Below are positions 7,546 to 17,966 of a stretch of DNA of 64,000 bases, piece after piece (the stretch's first letter is position 1; every line of letters begins with the position of its first letter). Under the pieces are notes generated by a model. It saw only the letters and a program-made list of their open reading frames with translations, made no database searches and was not told the origin of the DNA. Source of the stretch: Gemella sp. zg-570 (GTDB lineage Bacteria; Bacillota; Bacilli; Staphylococcales; Gemellaceae); assembly GCF_018866345.1 (NCBI RefSeq), contig NZ_CP076443.1:767501-831500 (forward strand), read 5' to 3'. The position numbers and the translations under genes are program-made.

Positions 7546-9399
7546 TCAATTATTTATTTCATATATTTCATCAAATAAATTTTCTATATATTTTTTATAG
7601 TATATTATAGAATTATCAGCATAACATATATAGTCTAAATTAGTATTTTTTTCTAAATCTTTATATAAATCATGGAAACTACTATAATAAGAATAATTTT
7701 TGTATCTAACACTACTTTTTTTATTCCTAAAAGAATAAGCAATATCTTTACTAATTTCATTATTAAATACATATAATTTTTTTCTAGAAAAGTTTTTTGA
7801 ATTTGCTATTTCTTTTACACTATTTATTTTTTTTATTTTTAATATATTATCTGTATTTTTTATAAAGTATATTTTTTTGTTATAAAATTTATTTATGATT
7901 AATTTTTCTTTTTTTAGGTTATTATATTTTAAATAAAAAGAATTAGGATTATTTATTATTTCAAATTTATAATATCCCATATTAGAAAAATTTAAAATAA
8001 AATATAATTTTTTTAAAAATTTAGAAGTATGTATTAACTTGAAATTTAATCTTATAAAATCTTCATTAATAGTAGCTAACTCTTGTAATATAATTTCTAT
8101 TGAATCTTTATATAAAGATAAATTGTCTTTAACATAAATTTCATGTAGATTTTTTATGAAAATTTCTAAATTATCCCTAAGGTTTTTTATTTTTAAATTA
8201 TTATATTTAGAATAAACTTTATTTAACTCTGTTAATATATCTTTAAAATATATTTCTTCTGCAAAAAGTTTTCTAATTTCTAATCCCATTATATGTTTAT
8301 CGTCAAATATTAAATTACAATCTTCATATTCTTTTTCAATAATTAAATTTAATAAACTTTTATAGTTTGTAACTAAAAAAGACGTGCTTTTAGAAACTTC
8401 TAATGCTTTATTGTAATAGTAATTTTCTTTTTTATTTTTAGCTCTAAAATAATCAACTATTACTTTCTCATTATAATCTAAATTTAATTCTGATAAATCT
8501 CCCTGTTTTGTTTCTGCAATCCAAACTAATATTTTCATGTATAAAAGTTGATTAATATTAGTATTAAAATCATATTTTTTCTCTATATTATCCAAAAAAT
8601 TCAAGTTAATATATTCTGAATAATTTTTAATTATTGTATATGAATTGCTATCTTTAATACATTTACTGATATATTTTTCTTCTGGAATAGATGTAATATA
8701 AAGATTTTTATTAGAAATATTATTACCACTTTTTATAATTATTTTTCTAAAGCTGATATTATTTACAATAAATAAATCTTCTTTATAATTATTGTCTATA
8801 AATATCCCCTTATAATTATTTATAAAAAAATACATATCATAAGAATAGTTTTTCAGCAAATCAATTATTTTTTGATAATTATTCATTGGGAATCTTGCTA
8901 TTTTTTTTAATATCGTAAATAATAATTCATAAGTTACAAAAGCATCTGTATCTGCCCTATGATAATCTCCATTAGCATTTATTCCTAAATTTTCAGCCAA
9001 CTCTGATAATTTATAGCTACTTAAGGATGGAAAAAATATTTTACATAAGTCTACCGTATCTATCATAGACTTAGGCTTGTAATATATATTCGCTTTTAAA
9101 AATTCTTCTTTTAAAATTGAATAATCTTGTAAAACTCCATGGCAAATTAAACTTGAATTTTTTAATTTGTCATATATTTCTTCTGCCAAATCAGAAAAGC
9201 TTTTTTGGTTTTCTAACATTTCATTAGTTATACCTGTTAAATTAACCAAAAAGGGAGATATTTCATTTTTAGGTTTAAAATAATAATTAAATTCACCTAT
9301 AATTTTCAAATTTTTATCTAAATTTAAAATAGCTATTTGTATAATTTCTTTTTCTTCCGTAACTTCTATATCGACTACTGAAAAAGAAGTGTTTATCAT
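7546..9399 (-). CDS. dinG: DinG-like protein: intact DEDDh exonuclease domain with degenerate helicase region
   Basis: The first 165 residues form a DEDDh 3'-5' exonuclease domain with all five acidic/histidine positions visible: Asp10 and Glu12 (VVDIEVT), Asp92 (HGVLQDYSIL), His147 and Asp152 (YHRADTDAF). Bacillota DinG continues with an XPD-type helicase of over 700 residues; here only about 450 residues follow. Landmarks of that helicase can still be matched (ETKQGDLSEL near 296-305, FLVTNYKSLL near 341-350), but no Walker A (no GKT) exists and NLIFDDKH stands where the DEAH box belongs. The gene is therefore probably an exonuclease with a non-ATPase tail. It sits between cca and asnS, as dinG does in Bacillus and Staphylococcus (dinG-asnS-dnaD-nth). 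The reading frame is intact. Confidence 0.8.
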   Translation of the reverse strand: MINTSFSVVDIEVTEEKEIIQIAILNLDKNLKIIGEFNYYFKPKNEISPFLVNLTGITNEMLENQKSFSDLAEEIYDKLKNSSLICHGVLQDYSILKEEFLKANIYYKPKSMIDTVDLCKIFFPSLSSYKLSELAENLGINANGDYHRADTDAFVTYELLFTILKKIARFPMNNYQKIIDLLKNYSYDMYFFINNYKGIFIDNNYKEDLFIVNNISFRKIIIKSGNNISNKNLYITSIPEEKYISKCIKDSNSYTIIKNYSEYINLNFLDNIEKKYDFNTNINQLLYMKILVWIAETKQGDLSELNLDYNEKVIVDYFRAKNKKENYYYNKALEVSKSTSFLVTNYKSLLNLIIEKEYEDCNLIFDDKHIMGLEIRKLFAEEIYFKDILTELNKVYSKYNNLKIKNLRDNLEIFIKNLHEIYVKDNLSLYKDSIEIILQELATINEDFIRLNFKLIHTSKFLKKLYFILNFSNMGYYKFEIINNPNSFYLKYNNLKKEKLIINKFYNKKIYFIKNTDNILKIKKINSVKEIANSKNFSRKKLYVFNNEISKDIAYSFRNKKSSVRYKNYSYYSSFHDLYKDLEKNTNLDYICYADNSIIYYKKYIENLFDEIYEINN

Positions 9400-9401
9400 A
9401 A

Positions 9402-10571
9402 CTATAACCTCACTTCTTTTTTTATAAATTCTTTTATTTTTTCATTTTTATTTTCTAATATTCCATCAAGTATTGCATTTACTACTATCTTATTAATATC
9501 TTTTATCCACGAACCAGGTTTTTTATTTGGAAAAATTTGCATTATTTGTTTATTATCAATATCAATATCAGTAAATGACTTTATTGGTAAATTTATATTT
9601 AAAATATCTTCTTCTGTACAAAAATTATAAATTTTAATTATAAATAAAACATCTTCAATATTATTACTATAAAGTATATTTTTTAAAGGTGTATTTTCTT
9701 CAAACATTTCTTTAATAGTAATATAGTTTTTAATTTCCTTATACTCATCTTTAGATAATTTTAATTTTTTGACATCAGCAAATTCAATATTATTTTTATC
9801 TAACAAATAAAATATTGCCTGCTCAAATTTAAAACAACAAAAATCTGTATATTCTTTAACTTTATTGAAAAAAGGAATGTATTTATTTAATTCACTTTCT
9901 ATAATAAGTTTCATAGCATGTTTATTTGCACATCCTTGAAATAATTTTTTAAATTCAGCAACTATACGCTCTATTGATATAAATTTTATTAATTCTTTAT
10001 TTTTGCATATCGCTAAATATGTATCTTGGTCAATACTAAAATTTAATTTTGCAACAAATCTAAAAGCCCTTAACATTCTTAAAGCATCTTCATTAAATCT
10101 TTCATTTGCTTCATTAACAGTTCTTATTATTTTATTTGATAAATCAGATTTTCCGCTATACAAATCTAATAAATTTCCATTTTTATCCAGTGTCATTGCA
10201 TTTATCGTGAAATCTCTGCGTTCTAAATCAGAAGGTAAACTTGTAATAAATTCTACATCTTCTGGAAATCTGTGCTGAATATAATTTTTTTCACTTCTAA
10301 ATGTTGTTATTTCATATTGTTGCTTATTGAATATAACTGTAACTGTTCCGTGCTTTATACCCGTATCAAATGTTTTTGGAAAAATTAATTTTATTTCTTC
10401 TGGTTTTGCTGATGTTGTTATATCTATATCAGAAAATTTTTTACCCAATAGATAATCTCTAACGCAACCGCCTACAAAATATGCCAAGTAACCATGATTT
10501 TCTAAAATTTCTAAAATTGGTATTGCATTTGAAAAATTATCTTTAAAATTTTTATCCAAACACTCTTGCAT
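9402..10571 (-). CDS. cca: CCA tRNA nucleotidyltransferase
   Basis: Adds or repairs the 3' CCA of tRNAs; needed here because the Ser and Asn tRNA genes in this window lack an encoded CCA. 389 residues, typical for the class II enzyme. The nucleotidyltransferase signature [10 protein letters not shown] starts at residue 34, the metal-binding acids are in SDIDI (Asp48, Asp50), and the conserved RRDFTINAM and RNA-binding [14 protein letters not shown] follow. The C-terminal region is divergent, as usual for the family. Its start lies 20 bases inside the 3' end of purB. Confidence 0.97.
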   Translation of the reverse strand: MQECLDKNFKDNFSNAIPILEILENHGYLAYFVGGCVRDYLLGKKFSDIDITTSAKPEEIKLIFPKTFDTGIKHGTVTVIFNKQQYEITTFRSEKNYIQHRFPEDVEFITSLPSDLERRDFTINAMTLDKNGNLLDLYSGKSDLSNKIIRTVNEANERFNEDALRMLRAFRFVAKLNFSIDQDTYLAICKNKELIKFISIERIVAEFKKLFQGCANKHAMKLIIESELNKYIPFFNKVKEYTDFCCFKFEQAIFYLLDKNNIEFADVKKLKLSKDEYKEIKNYITIKEMFEENTPLKNILYSNNIEDVLFIIKIYNFCTEEDILNINLPIKSFTDIDIDNKQIMQIFPNKKPGSWIKDINKIVVNAILDGILENKNEKIKEFIKKEVRL

Positions 10572-11844
10572 ATATTTCCTCTAAGCTAGATATATGATAT
10601 TTATAATTAAAGCAATCTTCTAACTCTTCACTCGATAAATAAGACATTATTTCATTATCTTTTATTAGTAAATCTTTGAATAAAATTTTATTTTCCCAAG
10701 CATGCATTGCCTTAGGTTGCACAAGGTCATAGGCACTTTCTCTTGAAACTCCTTTTTCTATCAATTTAAGCATAATTCTTTGAGAAAATATTACGCCATA
10801 AGTTTTATTTATATTTTCTGCCATATTTTCTTCAAAAACTGTTAAATTACTTATTGTATTTATAAATCTTGTAAGTTGGTAATCCATAAGATTAGTTGCA
10901 TCTGCTGAGATAATTCTTTCTGCTGAAGAATGAGAAATATCTCTTTCATGCCACAAAGCAATATTTTCAAATGAAGTAAGCATGTAACCTCTTAATACTC
11001 TAGCTAAACCTGACATATTTTCTGATGATATAGGATTTCTTTTGTGGGGCATTGCACTTGACCCTTTTTGCCCTTTTCTAAAAAATTCTTCGACTTCTCT
11101 AACTTCAGTTCTTTGCAAATGTCTTATTTCTACTGAAAATTTTTCTATACTACTAGCTATTAAAGCCAATGTAGAATAATAATGTGCATGTCTATCTCTT
11201 TGTAGTACCTGTGTAGAAATTTTACTAGAATTTATTCCAAGTTTTTCACAAACATAATCTTGTATATATGTCGGAATGTTGGCGTAAGTTCCAACAGCTC
11301 CAGATATTTTACCAGCTTCTACTTGTTTTGCTGCGATATTAAAACGTTCTAAATTTCTATTCATTTCTTCATACCACAAAGCCATTTTCAAACCGAAAGT
11401 TGTTATTTCTGCGTGAACACCATGAGTTCTACCCATCATAAATGTATTTTTATATTGATAAGATTTTTCTTTTAAAACCTCTATTAATTTTATTATTTTA
11501 GTTCTTATTATTTCATTTGCTTGTTTGTATAAATAACCGTAGGCAGTATCAACCACATCCGTAGAAGTTAGACCGTAATGAACCCATTTTTTTTCTTGAC
11601 CTAAAGTTTCACTTGCTGCTCTTGTAAAAGCTATAACGTCATGTCTAGTTTCTCGTTCAATTTCGTATATTCTGTTAATATCAAAAGATGCTTTTTCACG
11701 TAATGTAGCAACATCTTCTTTGGGGATTTGTCCTAAGTGGCTCCACCCTTCACAAGCAAGTATTTCAACTTCTAACCAAGCCTTAAATTTATTTTCTTCT
11801 GACCAAATTTCTTGCATTTCTTTTGTAGAGTATCTTTCTATCAT
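10552..11844 (-). CDS. purB: Adenylosuccinate lyase
   Basis: Cleaves SAICAR and adenylosuccinate in purine synthesis and in conversion of IMP to AMP. 430 residues, typical. The fumarase-superfamily signature [11 protein letters not shown] is at residues 261-271 with the catalytic serine, and the catalytic His is in TTHGVHAE-like GRTHGVHAE (His141). It is not in a pur cluster here: prmA lies upstream and cca overlaps its end by 20 bases. The start has a GGAG ribosome binding site. Confidence 0.98.
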   Translation of the reverse strand: MIERYSTKEMQEIWSEENKFKAWLEVEILACEGWSHLGQIPKEDVATLREKASFDINRIYEIERETRHDVIAFTRAASETLGQEKKWVHYGLTSTDVVDTAYGYLYKQANEIIRTKIIKLIEVLKEKSYQYKNTFMMGRTHGVHAEITTFGLKMALWYEEMNRNLERFNIAAKQVEAGKISGAVGTYANIPTYIQDYVCEKLGINSSKISTQVLQRDRHAHYYSTLALIASSIEKFSVEIRHLQRTEVREVEEFFRKGQKGSSAMPHKRNPISSENMSGLARVLRGYMLTSFENIALWHERDISHSSAERIISADATNLMDYQLTRFINTISNLTVFEENMAENINKTYGVIFSQRIMLKLIEKGVSRESAYDLVQPKAMHAWENKILFKDLLIKDNEIMSYLSSEELEDCFNYKYHISSLEEIYARVFG

Positions 11845-11879
11845 TTTAATTCTCCTTTTAAATCATCAATATACAAACT

Positions 11880-11888
11880 ATTTTAACA
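11880..11888 (-). promoter_or_regulatory. Candidate extended -10 for purB
   Basis: TGTTAAAAT on the minus strand, 36 bases before the purB start; no good -35 at the normal distance. I see no PurR box in the 120-base gap. Confidence 0.4.
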
Positions 11889-11964
11889 GATATTTTCTTT
11901 TATTAAAACAAAAAATAAACAATTTAAGTATTTATTTTATTTTTCTATTTATATCGTACGAGTT

Positions 11965-12897
11965 TTATTTTGTGAATATTAAAGAATACCACTCATTATC
12001 ACTTGTTTCTTCAAGTAATTTAAATCCTACCTCAAGTGCTTTTTTAATTAATTCTTCTTTCTTATCTTTGATAATTCCAGATGTTATAAAATATCCATCT
12101 TCTTTCAAAAGTTTATAAACGTCATTAAGCATTAATTCTATTATGTGGGCTAGAATGTTCGCCACTATAACATCATAACTTGCAGTTTCATTTTCTAGTA
12201 AATTAGCTGCTTCTACTTCTACCCTATCAGAAATATTATTTAAAGCAAAATTTTCTTTTGCAACATTCACAGCCATTTTATCTAAATCTACTGCCTTTAA
12301 TTTTCCTTTTGTTAAATGGCTAGCTGCTATGGTTAATATTCCACTTCCACAACCAACATCTATTAAGTCATAATCATTTTTTACATACTTTTCTAAATTT
12401 TTTATACATAAAGATGTTGTTTCGTGTCCTCCAGTTCCAAATGCCATACCTGGATCAATATTTATAATAAATTTATTATCCGTATTTTTATATTCACGCC
12501 AAGTTGGAACTATTACAAAATTTTTTCCTATATCTAACACATCAAAATATTCTTTCCAAGAATTTTCCCAATCTGCATCTTGAATTATTTTAGTTTTAAA
12601 ACTGTAAAAATTTCCAATATTTATAAATTCTGATAAATTGTTAATTTCTGTTTTTAAATTATTAAAAATTTCATCTGTAAAATTTAATTCATTTATATAG
12701 CCTTTGACAATAACTCCTTGACTAGGAAAATCTTTTTTCTCTACACCGACTATTGTTCCAAAATTATCATCTAAATTTTCTGATAAGATAGATGGGTCTT
12801 CTACATAAATACCAGTAGAATTATAATCTAATAAAATTGCTTCTATTATTTCGCTCGCTTCTTTTGTAGTATGTATACTAATTTCAATCCAATTCAT
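11965..12897 (-). CDS. prmA: Ribosomal protein L11 methyltransferase
   Basis: Class I SAM methyltransferase that methylates lysines and the N-terminus of ribosomal protein L11. 310 residues, typical. The family hallmark DPGMAFGTGGHETT precedes the SAM-binding LIDVGCGSGILTIAA (about residues 177-191), the acidic KAVDLDKMAV and the catalytic-loop VANILAHII. First gene of a long minus-strand run, divergent from uvrB. Confidence 0.97.
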   Translation of the reverse strand: MNWIEISIHTTKEASEIIEAILLDYNSTGIYVEDPSILSENLDDNFGTIVGVEKKDFPSQGVIVKGYINELNFTDEIFNNLKTEINNLSEFINIGNFYSFKTKIIQDADWENSWKEYFDVLDIGKNFVIVPTWREYKNTDNKFIINIDPGMAFGTGGHETTSLCIKNLEKYVKNDYDLIDVGCGSGILTIAASHLTKGKLKAVDLDKMAVNVAKENFALNNISDRVEVEAANLLENETASYDVIVANILAHIIELMLNDVYKLLKEDGYFITSGIIKDKKEELIKKALEVGFKLLEETSDNEWYSLIFTK

Positions 12898-12928
12898 TAT
12901 AATTTTCTCCTAAACAAATAATATTAAA

Positions 12929-12937
12929 ATTATAACA
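12929..12937 (-). promoter_or_regulatory. Extended -10 promoter for prmA
   Basis: TGTTATAAT on the minus strand in the gap between divergent prmA and uvrB; the -35 is weak. For uvrB on the plus strand a TATAAT occurs at 13004-13009, also with a weak -35. No LexA-type box is apparent. Confidence 0.5.
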
Positions 12938-13047
12938 TTAAATAGACTATTTTTCATAATATTATTTTAAATTCTTTTCATAGATTTAGATGTAATTTCA
13001 TTATATAATTATATGTGAAAAAATTTTATTAATTTTAGGAGTTACTA

Positions 13048-15045
13048 TTGAATAAAAAAAATTACGACTACATATTAAAAAGTAAATATTCTCCCAAAGG
13101 AGACCAAGTACAAGCAATAGAAAAATTAACAGCAGGAATTATTGATGGAGAAAAATATCAAACCTTACTAGGTGCAACTGGAACAGGAAAAACTTTTACC
13201 ATATCCAATATTATTAAAAATACTGGCAAGCCAACTTTGGTTCTTGCCCATAATAAAACATTGGCTGGCCAACTCTATAACGAATTAAAAGCATTTTTCC
13301 CAGAAAATAGAGTTGAATATTTTGTTTCTTATTATGATTATTATCAGCCAGAAGCCTACGTTCCTTCAACTGACACTTATATAGAAAAAGATTCTTCAGT
13401 CAATGACGAAATAGATAAACTTAGACACAGTGCGACAGCTTCATTATTTGAAAGAAATGATGTAATAATTGTTGCAAGTGTTAGTTGCATATACGGTTTA
13501 GGTTCACCAGAGGAATATCAATCATTGCAACTTCATCTAAGAGTAGGAATGGAAATTTCAAGAAATAAAATATTAGAAAAATTAATTAGTATTCAATATA
13601 TTAGAAACGACATAGATTTTTCTCGTGGTAATTTTAGGGTGCGTGGTGATGTTATAGAAATTTTTCCAGCTTCCAAAAGTGAAAATTCAATAAGAATAGA
13701 AATGTTTGGTGATGAAATAGATAGAATAAGAGAAATAGATTCACTAACAGGAGAAATTTTATATGAGATGGAATATGTAACAATTTTTCCTGCAAGTCAT
13801 TTTATTGCTGGAGATGAAACTACCAAAGAAGCAATTAAAAGAATAAGAAAAGAGCTAGACGAGAGATTAAAAACATTAAAATTAGAAAATAAATTATTAG
13901 AATATCAACGTTTGGAACAAAGAACTAATTATGACTTAGAAATGTTAGAAGAAATGGGATTTTGTTCAGGTATCGAAAATTATTCACTTCATCTAACTTT
14001 AAGAGATATCGGTTCTACTCCCTACACTCTCTTAGATTATTTTCCTGATGATTGGTTATTAGTTATTGACGAATCGCACGTAACAATTCCTCAAGTTAGG
14101 GGTATGTACAACGGAGACCAAGCAAGAAAAAAAGTTTTGGTCGATTACGGTTTTAGATTACCATCTGCACTAGACAATAGACCCTTAAACTTTAAAGAAT
14201 TTGAAAAAAAATTAAATCAAGTAATTTTTGTTTCTGCAACACCAGGAGATTATGAATTAGAAATAAGTAACAATATTGTTGAACAAATTATAAGACCGAC
14301 TGGATTATTAGACCCGATTATAGAAATTCGTCCTGTAAGTAATCAAATCTTTGACCTAACTAAAGAAGCAGAAAAAATAATTAAAAATGGAGAGAAAATT
14401 TTAGTAACCACACTAACAAAAAAAATGGCAGAAGCCTTAACAGACTATTTAAAAGAAAATGGACTAAGAGTAAAATATTTGCATTCAGATATTAAAACAT
14501 TAGAAAGAACAGAAATAATTAGAGATTTACGTTTAAATAAATTTGATATACTGATAGGAATAAATCTTTTAAGAGAAGGTTTGGACATTCCAGAAGTATC
14601 TTTGGTTGCAATACTAGATGCAGATAAAGAAGGATTTTTACGTGGCGACAAAGCTCTTCTCCAAACTATAGGACGAGCTGCAAGAAATTCTAACGGTCGA
14701 GTAATAATGTATGCAGATACTATTACTCGTAGTATGAATAAGGCAATCAAAGAAACTACAAGAAGAAGAGAAATACAAGAAGAATATAATAAAATTCATA
14801 ATATTACTCCAAAAACAATTATAAAAGACATAAGTGATTCTATAGGAGTTAAAAAAGAAAAATACAATGACCTCGAAGAAAAAATTGATAAATCAAAAGA
14901 TAAAACTACAATTTCTGACATTAAAAAATATTTAGAAGAATTAGAAAAAGAAATGTTTACTGCGGCTGGTAATTTTGAATTTGAAAAAGCTGCAGAAATT
15001 AGAGATAAAATATCAGAAACTAAAACTAAATATAGTATTGAATAA
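13048..15045 (+). CDS. uvrB: Excinuclease ABC subunit B
   Basis: Damage-recognition helicase-like subunit of nucleotide excision repair, working with UvrA and UvrC. 665 residues, typical. Walker A GATGTGKT is at residues 42-49, the beta-hairpin region [20 protein letters not shown] is present, followed by DESHV, and helicase motif [11 protein letters not shown]; a C-terminal UVR domain ends the protein ([20 protein letters not shown]). Start is TTG, chosen for the TTAGGAG ribosome site six bases upstream; no ATG or GTG competes. It is the first plus-strand gene and has no uvrA beside it, unlike many genomes. Confidence 0.98.
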   Translation: MNKKNYDYILKSKYSPKGDQVQAIEKLTAGIIDGEKYQTLLGATGTGKTFTISNIIKNTGKPTLVLAHNKTLAGQLYNELKAFFPENRVEYFVSYYDYYQPEAYVPSTDTYIEKDSSVNDEIDKLRHSATASLFERNDVIIVASVSCIYGLGSPEEYQSLQLHLRVGMEISRNKILEKLISIQYIRNDIDFSRGNFRVRGDVIEIFPASKSENSIRIEMFGDEIDRIREIDSLTGEILYEMEYVTIFPASHFIAGDETTKEAIKRIRKELDERLKTLKLENKLLEYQRLEQRTNYDLEMLEEMGFCSGIENYSLHLTLRDIGSTPYTLLDYFPDDWLLVIDESHVTIPQVRGMYNGDQARKKVLVDYGFRLPSALDNRPLNFKEFEKKLNQVIFVSATPGDYELEISNNIVEQIIRPTGLLDPIIEIRPVSNQIFDLTKEAEKIIKNGEKILVTTLTKKMAEALTDYLKENGLRVKYLHSDIKTLERTEIIRDLRLNKFDILIGINLLREGLDIPEVSLVAILDADKEGFLRGDKALLQTIGRAARNSNGRVIMYADTITRSMNKAIKETTRRREIQEEYNKIHNITPKTIIKDISDSIGVKKEKYNDLEEKIDKSKDKTTISDIKKYLEELEKEMFTAAGNFEFEKAAEIRDKISETKTKYSIE

Positions 15046-15064
15046 TCTTATTATATGATATAAT
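15038..15064 (+). promoter_or_regulatory. Promoter for ddl-murF with extended -10
   Basis: TGATATAAT at 15056-15064 with TTGAAT 15 bases upstream, overlapping the uvrB stop codon. The short spacer is offset by the TG extension. The leader to the ddl ATG is about 28 bases. Confidence 0.55.
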
Positions 15065-15098
15065 AACACTTACAACTATAAAAAATTAGGAGAATAAA

Positions 15099-16169
15099 AT
15101 GAAAAAAGAAAATATAGCAATAATTTATGGTGGAAAAAGTGCAGAACATGAAGTTTCATTACTTACTGCAAAATCAATAATAAATGCAATTAATAAAGAA
15201 AAATATAATATTTCTCCAATATTTATTTCTTATTCAGGGCAATGGGCAAAAGGAAAAAATATTACTGAAGAAATTAAAGATGAAAAAACTTTAATATTTG
15301 ATAATTTTAATGAAAATATTAGTGAACTACTATTTTATGAAAATAAGAAATATGAGGTTGTATTTCCTGTATTACATGGACCTAACGGAGAAGATGGAAC
15401 TATCCAAGGATTTTTAGAAATAATGAACCTTGCTTATGTAGGAAATAACGTTTTATCTTCAGCAACTGGTATGGATAAATCGATAATGAAAAAATTATTT
15501 GCTAGTGCCAACCTACCTCAACTTCCTTATTATGATTTTCTTGCAGTTGATTGGAAAAATAATAAAGAAGATATTTTAAATAAACTTGAAGATTTACTAC
15601 CTTATCCTATGTATGTAAAACCAGCTAATCTAGGTTCATCTGTAGGAATAAGTAAATGTAATAACAAAAATGAATTAATAGCAGGCATTAATTCTGCATT
15701 AAAATTTGATAGAAAAATAGTTGTTGAAGAAGGTCTTGTCGGAGCAAAAGAAATTGAAGTAGCTGTACTGGGTTATAAGGAAATAAAAGCAACAGACCCA
15801 GGAGAAATAATAAATATATCAACAACTGAATTTTATGATTACGAAACTAAATATACAGACGGACAATCAAAAATGGAAATACCTGCACAAATTAACGAAG
15901 AATTTTATCCACTCTTTAAAGAAATTGCAGAAAAAGCATTTAGAGTTTTAGACTGTTCTGGTCTTGCCCGTGCCGATTTTTTCTTAACAAAAGACAATAA
16001 AATATTTATAAATGAAGTTAATACTATGCCAGGCTTTACCCCATTTTCAATGTTCCCAGCACTATGGGCTAACATGGGAATTAAATATGCTGATTTAATA
16101 GAAGAAATTATAAAACTTGCAAAAGAAAGATATGAAGAAAGAAAAGAAATTCAAAACGAATGTAAGTAG
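15099..16169 (+). CDS. ddl: D-alanine--D-alanine ligase
   Basis: ATP-grasp enzyme joining two D-Ala for peptidoglycan precursors in the cytoplasm. 356 residues, typical. Visible motifs are IIYGGKSAEHEVSL at the N-terminus, VFPVLHGPNGEDGT, the substrate loop VKPANLGSSVGISK and the metal-binding end FINEVNTMPGFTPFSMFP. The FYDYETKYTDG loop is as in ordinary D-Ala-D-Ala ligases; nothing suggests a D-Ala-D-Lac ligase. murF follows after eight bases, a common pairing that makes and then attaches the dipeptide. Confidence 0.97.
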   Translation: MKKENIAIIYGGKSAEHEVSLLTAKSIINAINKEKYNISPIFISYSGQWAKGKNITEEIKDEKTLIFDNFNENISELLFYENKKYEVVFPVLHGPNGEDGTIQGFLEIMNLAYVGNNVLSSATGMDKSIMKKLFASANLPQLPYYDFLAVDWKNNKEDILNKLEDLLPYPMYVKPANLGSSVGISKCNNKNELIAGINSALKFDRKIVVEEGLVGAKEIEVAVLGYKEIKATDPGEIINISTTEFYDYETKYTDGQSKMEIPAQINEEFYPLFKEIAEKAFRVLDCSGLARADFFLTKDNKIFINEVNTMPGFTPFSMFPALWANMGIKYADLIEEIIKLAKERYEERKEIQNECK

Positions 16170-16177
16170 GAAAAAAT

Positions 16178-17542
16178 ATGAATTATAGTCTTAACGAATT
16201 AAATACAATACTTAATTCAAATAAACTAGTTATAAAAAATGATATTTTTATTAAAGGAATTGCCATTGACAGTAGAAAAGTACAAAAAGGAGATTTGTTT
16301 ATTCCTTTTATTGGAGAAAATGTTGATGGACATGAATACATAGATACAGCATTTAAAAATGGGGCTAGTGCTTCTCTATCTATGAAAAAAAATATAGCTA
16401 CCAAAAATAATATTATTTTTGTTGAAGATAGTCTAGTAGCTATCCAAAAACTTGCAGAAAATTATTTAACAAAATTAAATGCGAAAGTTATAGCAATTAC
16501 GGGTTCAAACGGAAAAACAACTACAAAAGATATAGTTTCAGAAATTCTATCATCTAAATATAAGGTTCACAAAACAAGTGGTAATTATAATAATGAATTA
16601 GGTCTACCTATAACTATTCTAGCAGCACCAGAAGATACAGAAATATTAGTATTAGAAATGGGAGCAGATGGATTTGGACAATTAGAATTTTTATCTAAAT
16701 TAACTCAACCTGATTTTGCTATAATAACAAATATTGGTGAAAGCCATATTGAATTTTTTAAAGATAGAAGTGGTATTGCAAGAGGAAAATTTGAAATTAC
16801 TTCACATTTAAAAAAAGACGGTTTATTTATTTATAACGGTGATGAAGAGCTACTAAATAATATTGTAAAATCTAGTAAAATAAATTACATTTCTTGTGGT
16901 ATAAACAGTAATAATAAAGTAATTTTAGAAAATTATACACAAGAAAATAATATTATAAAATTTAATATAAGTAATATAGATAGAGAATTAAAAACTAAAT
17001 TAAAAGGAAAACATAATCTTTTAAATATTATGTATGCTAGTGTTATAGCTAAATCTTTAAATATTAGCGATGAAACTATAATTAAGTCTATTGAAAATAT
17101 AAAAACAATAACAAAAATGCGATTGGAAAACATAGATTATGGCAATAATTCTTTAATAATAAATGACGCATATAATGCCAGCCCTACTTCTATGAAAGCT
17201 GCAATAGATGTTTTAGAAGAAATAAATGGTTATTCTTACAAAACAATTGTATTGGGCGATATGTACGAACTAGGTAGTAACGAAATTAATTTTCACAAAG
17301 AAATAGGATTATATATTTCAAAAAATAAAAATACTACTATAAATAAAGTAATTTCTGTTGGGAAATTAGGAAAACATATTACTGATACAATTGATAATAA
17401 AAATATAGAAATAAAAAGTTTTACAACTACTAAAGAAGTTGCTGAATACCTAAAAGAAAATAAGAAAACAAATGAAATTATTTTATTTAAGGCTAGTAGA
17501 GGAATGAAGTTAGAAACTGTAATAGAAGAAATAAAAAAATAG
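16178..17542 (+). CDS. murF: UDP-N-acetylmuramoyl-tripeptide--D-alanyl-D-alanine ligase
   Basis: Attaches the D-Ala-D-Ala made by Ddl to the UDP-MurNAc-tripeptide, completing the pentapeptide precursor. 454 residues, typical. An N-terminal substrate domain (SRKVQKGDLFIPFIGENVDGH) is followed by the Mur-ligase P-loop GSNGKTTTKD at 109-118, NYNNELGLP and the C-terminal INDAYNASPTSMKAA motif. Downstream lies a two-way terminator that includes the murF stop codon. Confidence 0.97.
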   Translation: MNYSLNELNTILNSNKLVIKNDIFIKGIAIDSRKVQKGDLFIPFIGENVDGHEYIDTAFKNGASASLSMKKNIATKNNIIFVEDSLVAIQKLAENYLTKLNAKVIAITGSNGKTTTKDIVSEILSSKYKVHKTSGNYNNELGLPITILAAPEDTEILVLEMGADGFGQLEFLSKLTQPDFAIITNIGESHIEFFKDRSGIARGKFEITSHLKKDGLFIYNGDEELLNNIVKSSKINYISCGINSNNKVILENYTQENNIIKFNISNIDRELKTKLKGKHNLLNIMYASVIAKSLNISDETIIKSIENIKTITKMRLENIDYGNNSLIINDAYNASPTSMKAAIDVLEEINGYSYKTIVLGDMYELGSNEINFHKEIGLYISKNKNTTINKVISVGKLGKHITDTIDNKNIEIKSFTTTKEVAEYLKENKKTNEIILFKASRGMKLETVIEEIKK

Positions 17543-17567
17543 ATTGATACTTATCAATCTATTTTTT
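17534..17567. terminator. Bidirectional terminator between murF and the GNAT remnant
   Basis: AAAAAATAGATTGATA and its exact complement form a 16-base stem around a tiny loop; the arms end in A/T runs on both sides, so it can stop murF (plus) and the gatD-GNAT transcript (minus). It contains the murF stop and touches the GNAT stop. Confidence 0.85.
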
Positions 17568-17960
17568 ATACTTTTGTTAGAAAAGAATTTTCAGATTTTT
17601 CAAAACCAATATTACTATAATAGTTAATTGCATTAGGAGCAGCTAATAATACTATCTTTGTATCTTTCATTAATTTATTTTTAACTTCTTCTATTAACTG
17701 TTTACCTATTCCCTTATTTTGATATTCAACATATACTGCTAAGTCAGAAATATAACAACAATAATAAAAATCTGTTACACATCTTACTATACCTACTAAA
17801 TTTTGATTCAAATAAGCACCTATTAATAAATTAGAATTATCTAATATATTTTTTATTCTATTTTTATCATTTACTGGTAGTCTTTCTCTTAATGTTGACT
17901 TATTAAGAATTTCAATAAAATCTTCAACAGAAATTTTTTCGATTATTTTATAATTAACAT
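17566..17960 (-). pseudogene. GNAT N-acetyltransferase lacking a usable start (probable 5' frameshift)
   Basis: The frame ending at 17566 encodes a GNAT acetyltransferase of the small single-domain type: KISVEDFIEILNKSTLRERLP at the N-terminal side (given here in part), then YISDLAVYVEYQNKGIGKQLIE with the acetyl-CoA loop Q-x-x-G-I-G-K, and NAINYYSNIGFEKSE. Conserved-looking residues extend upstream to about 17955, but this frame has no ATG, GTG or TTG before 17811, which would discard 50 residues. An ATG at 17958-17960 lies in another frame and hits a stop after five codons; one extra base just after it would restore MLxYKIIEK. So the gene is probably broken by a 1-base deletion, or starts at a rare codon such as ATT at 17965-17967. 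It follows gatD directly. Substrate unknown. Confidence 0.6.
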
Positions 17961-17966
17961 TATTAA

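Noticed and set aside
11720-12118. A 132-codon plus-strand frame across the purB-prmA gap
   Set aside because: It overlaps both conserved genes in antisense and has no supporting ribosome site or recognisable protein.
12898-13047. LexA/SOS box between prmA and uvrB
   Set aside because: No CGAAC-N4-GTTCG-like palindrome is visible, though uvrB and ruvA would be natural SOS targets.
15099-16169. D-Ala-D-Lac (vancomycin-resistance type) ligase
   Set aside because: The loop and surrounding motifs match ordinary Ddl, and no van cluster genes are present.
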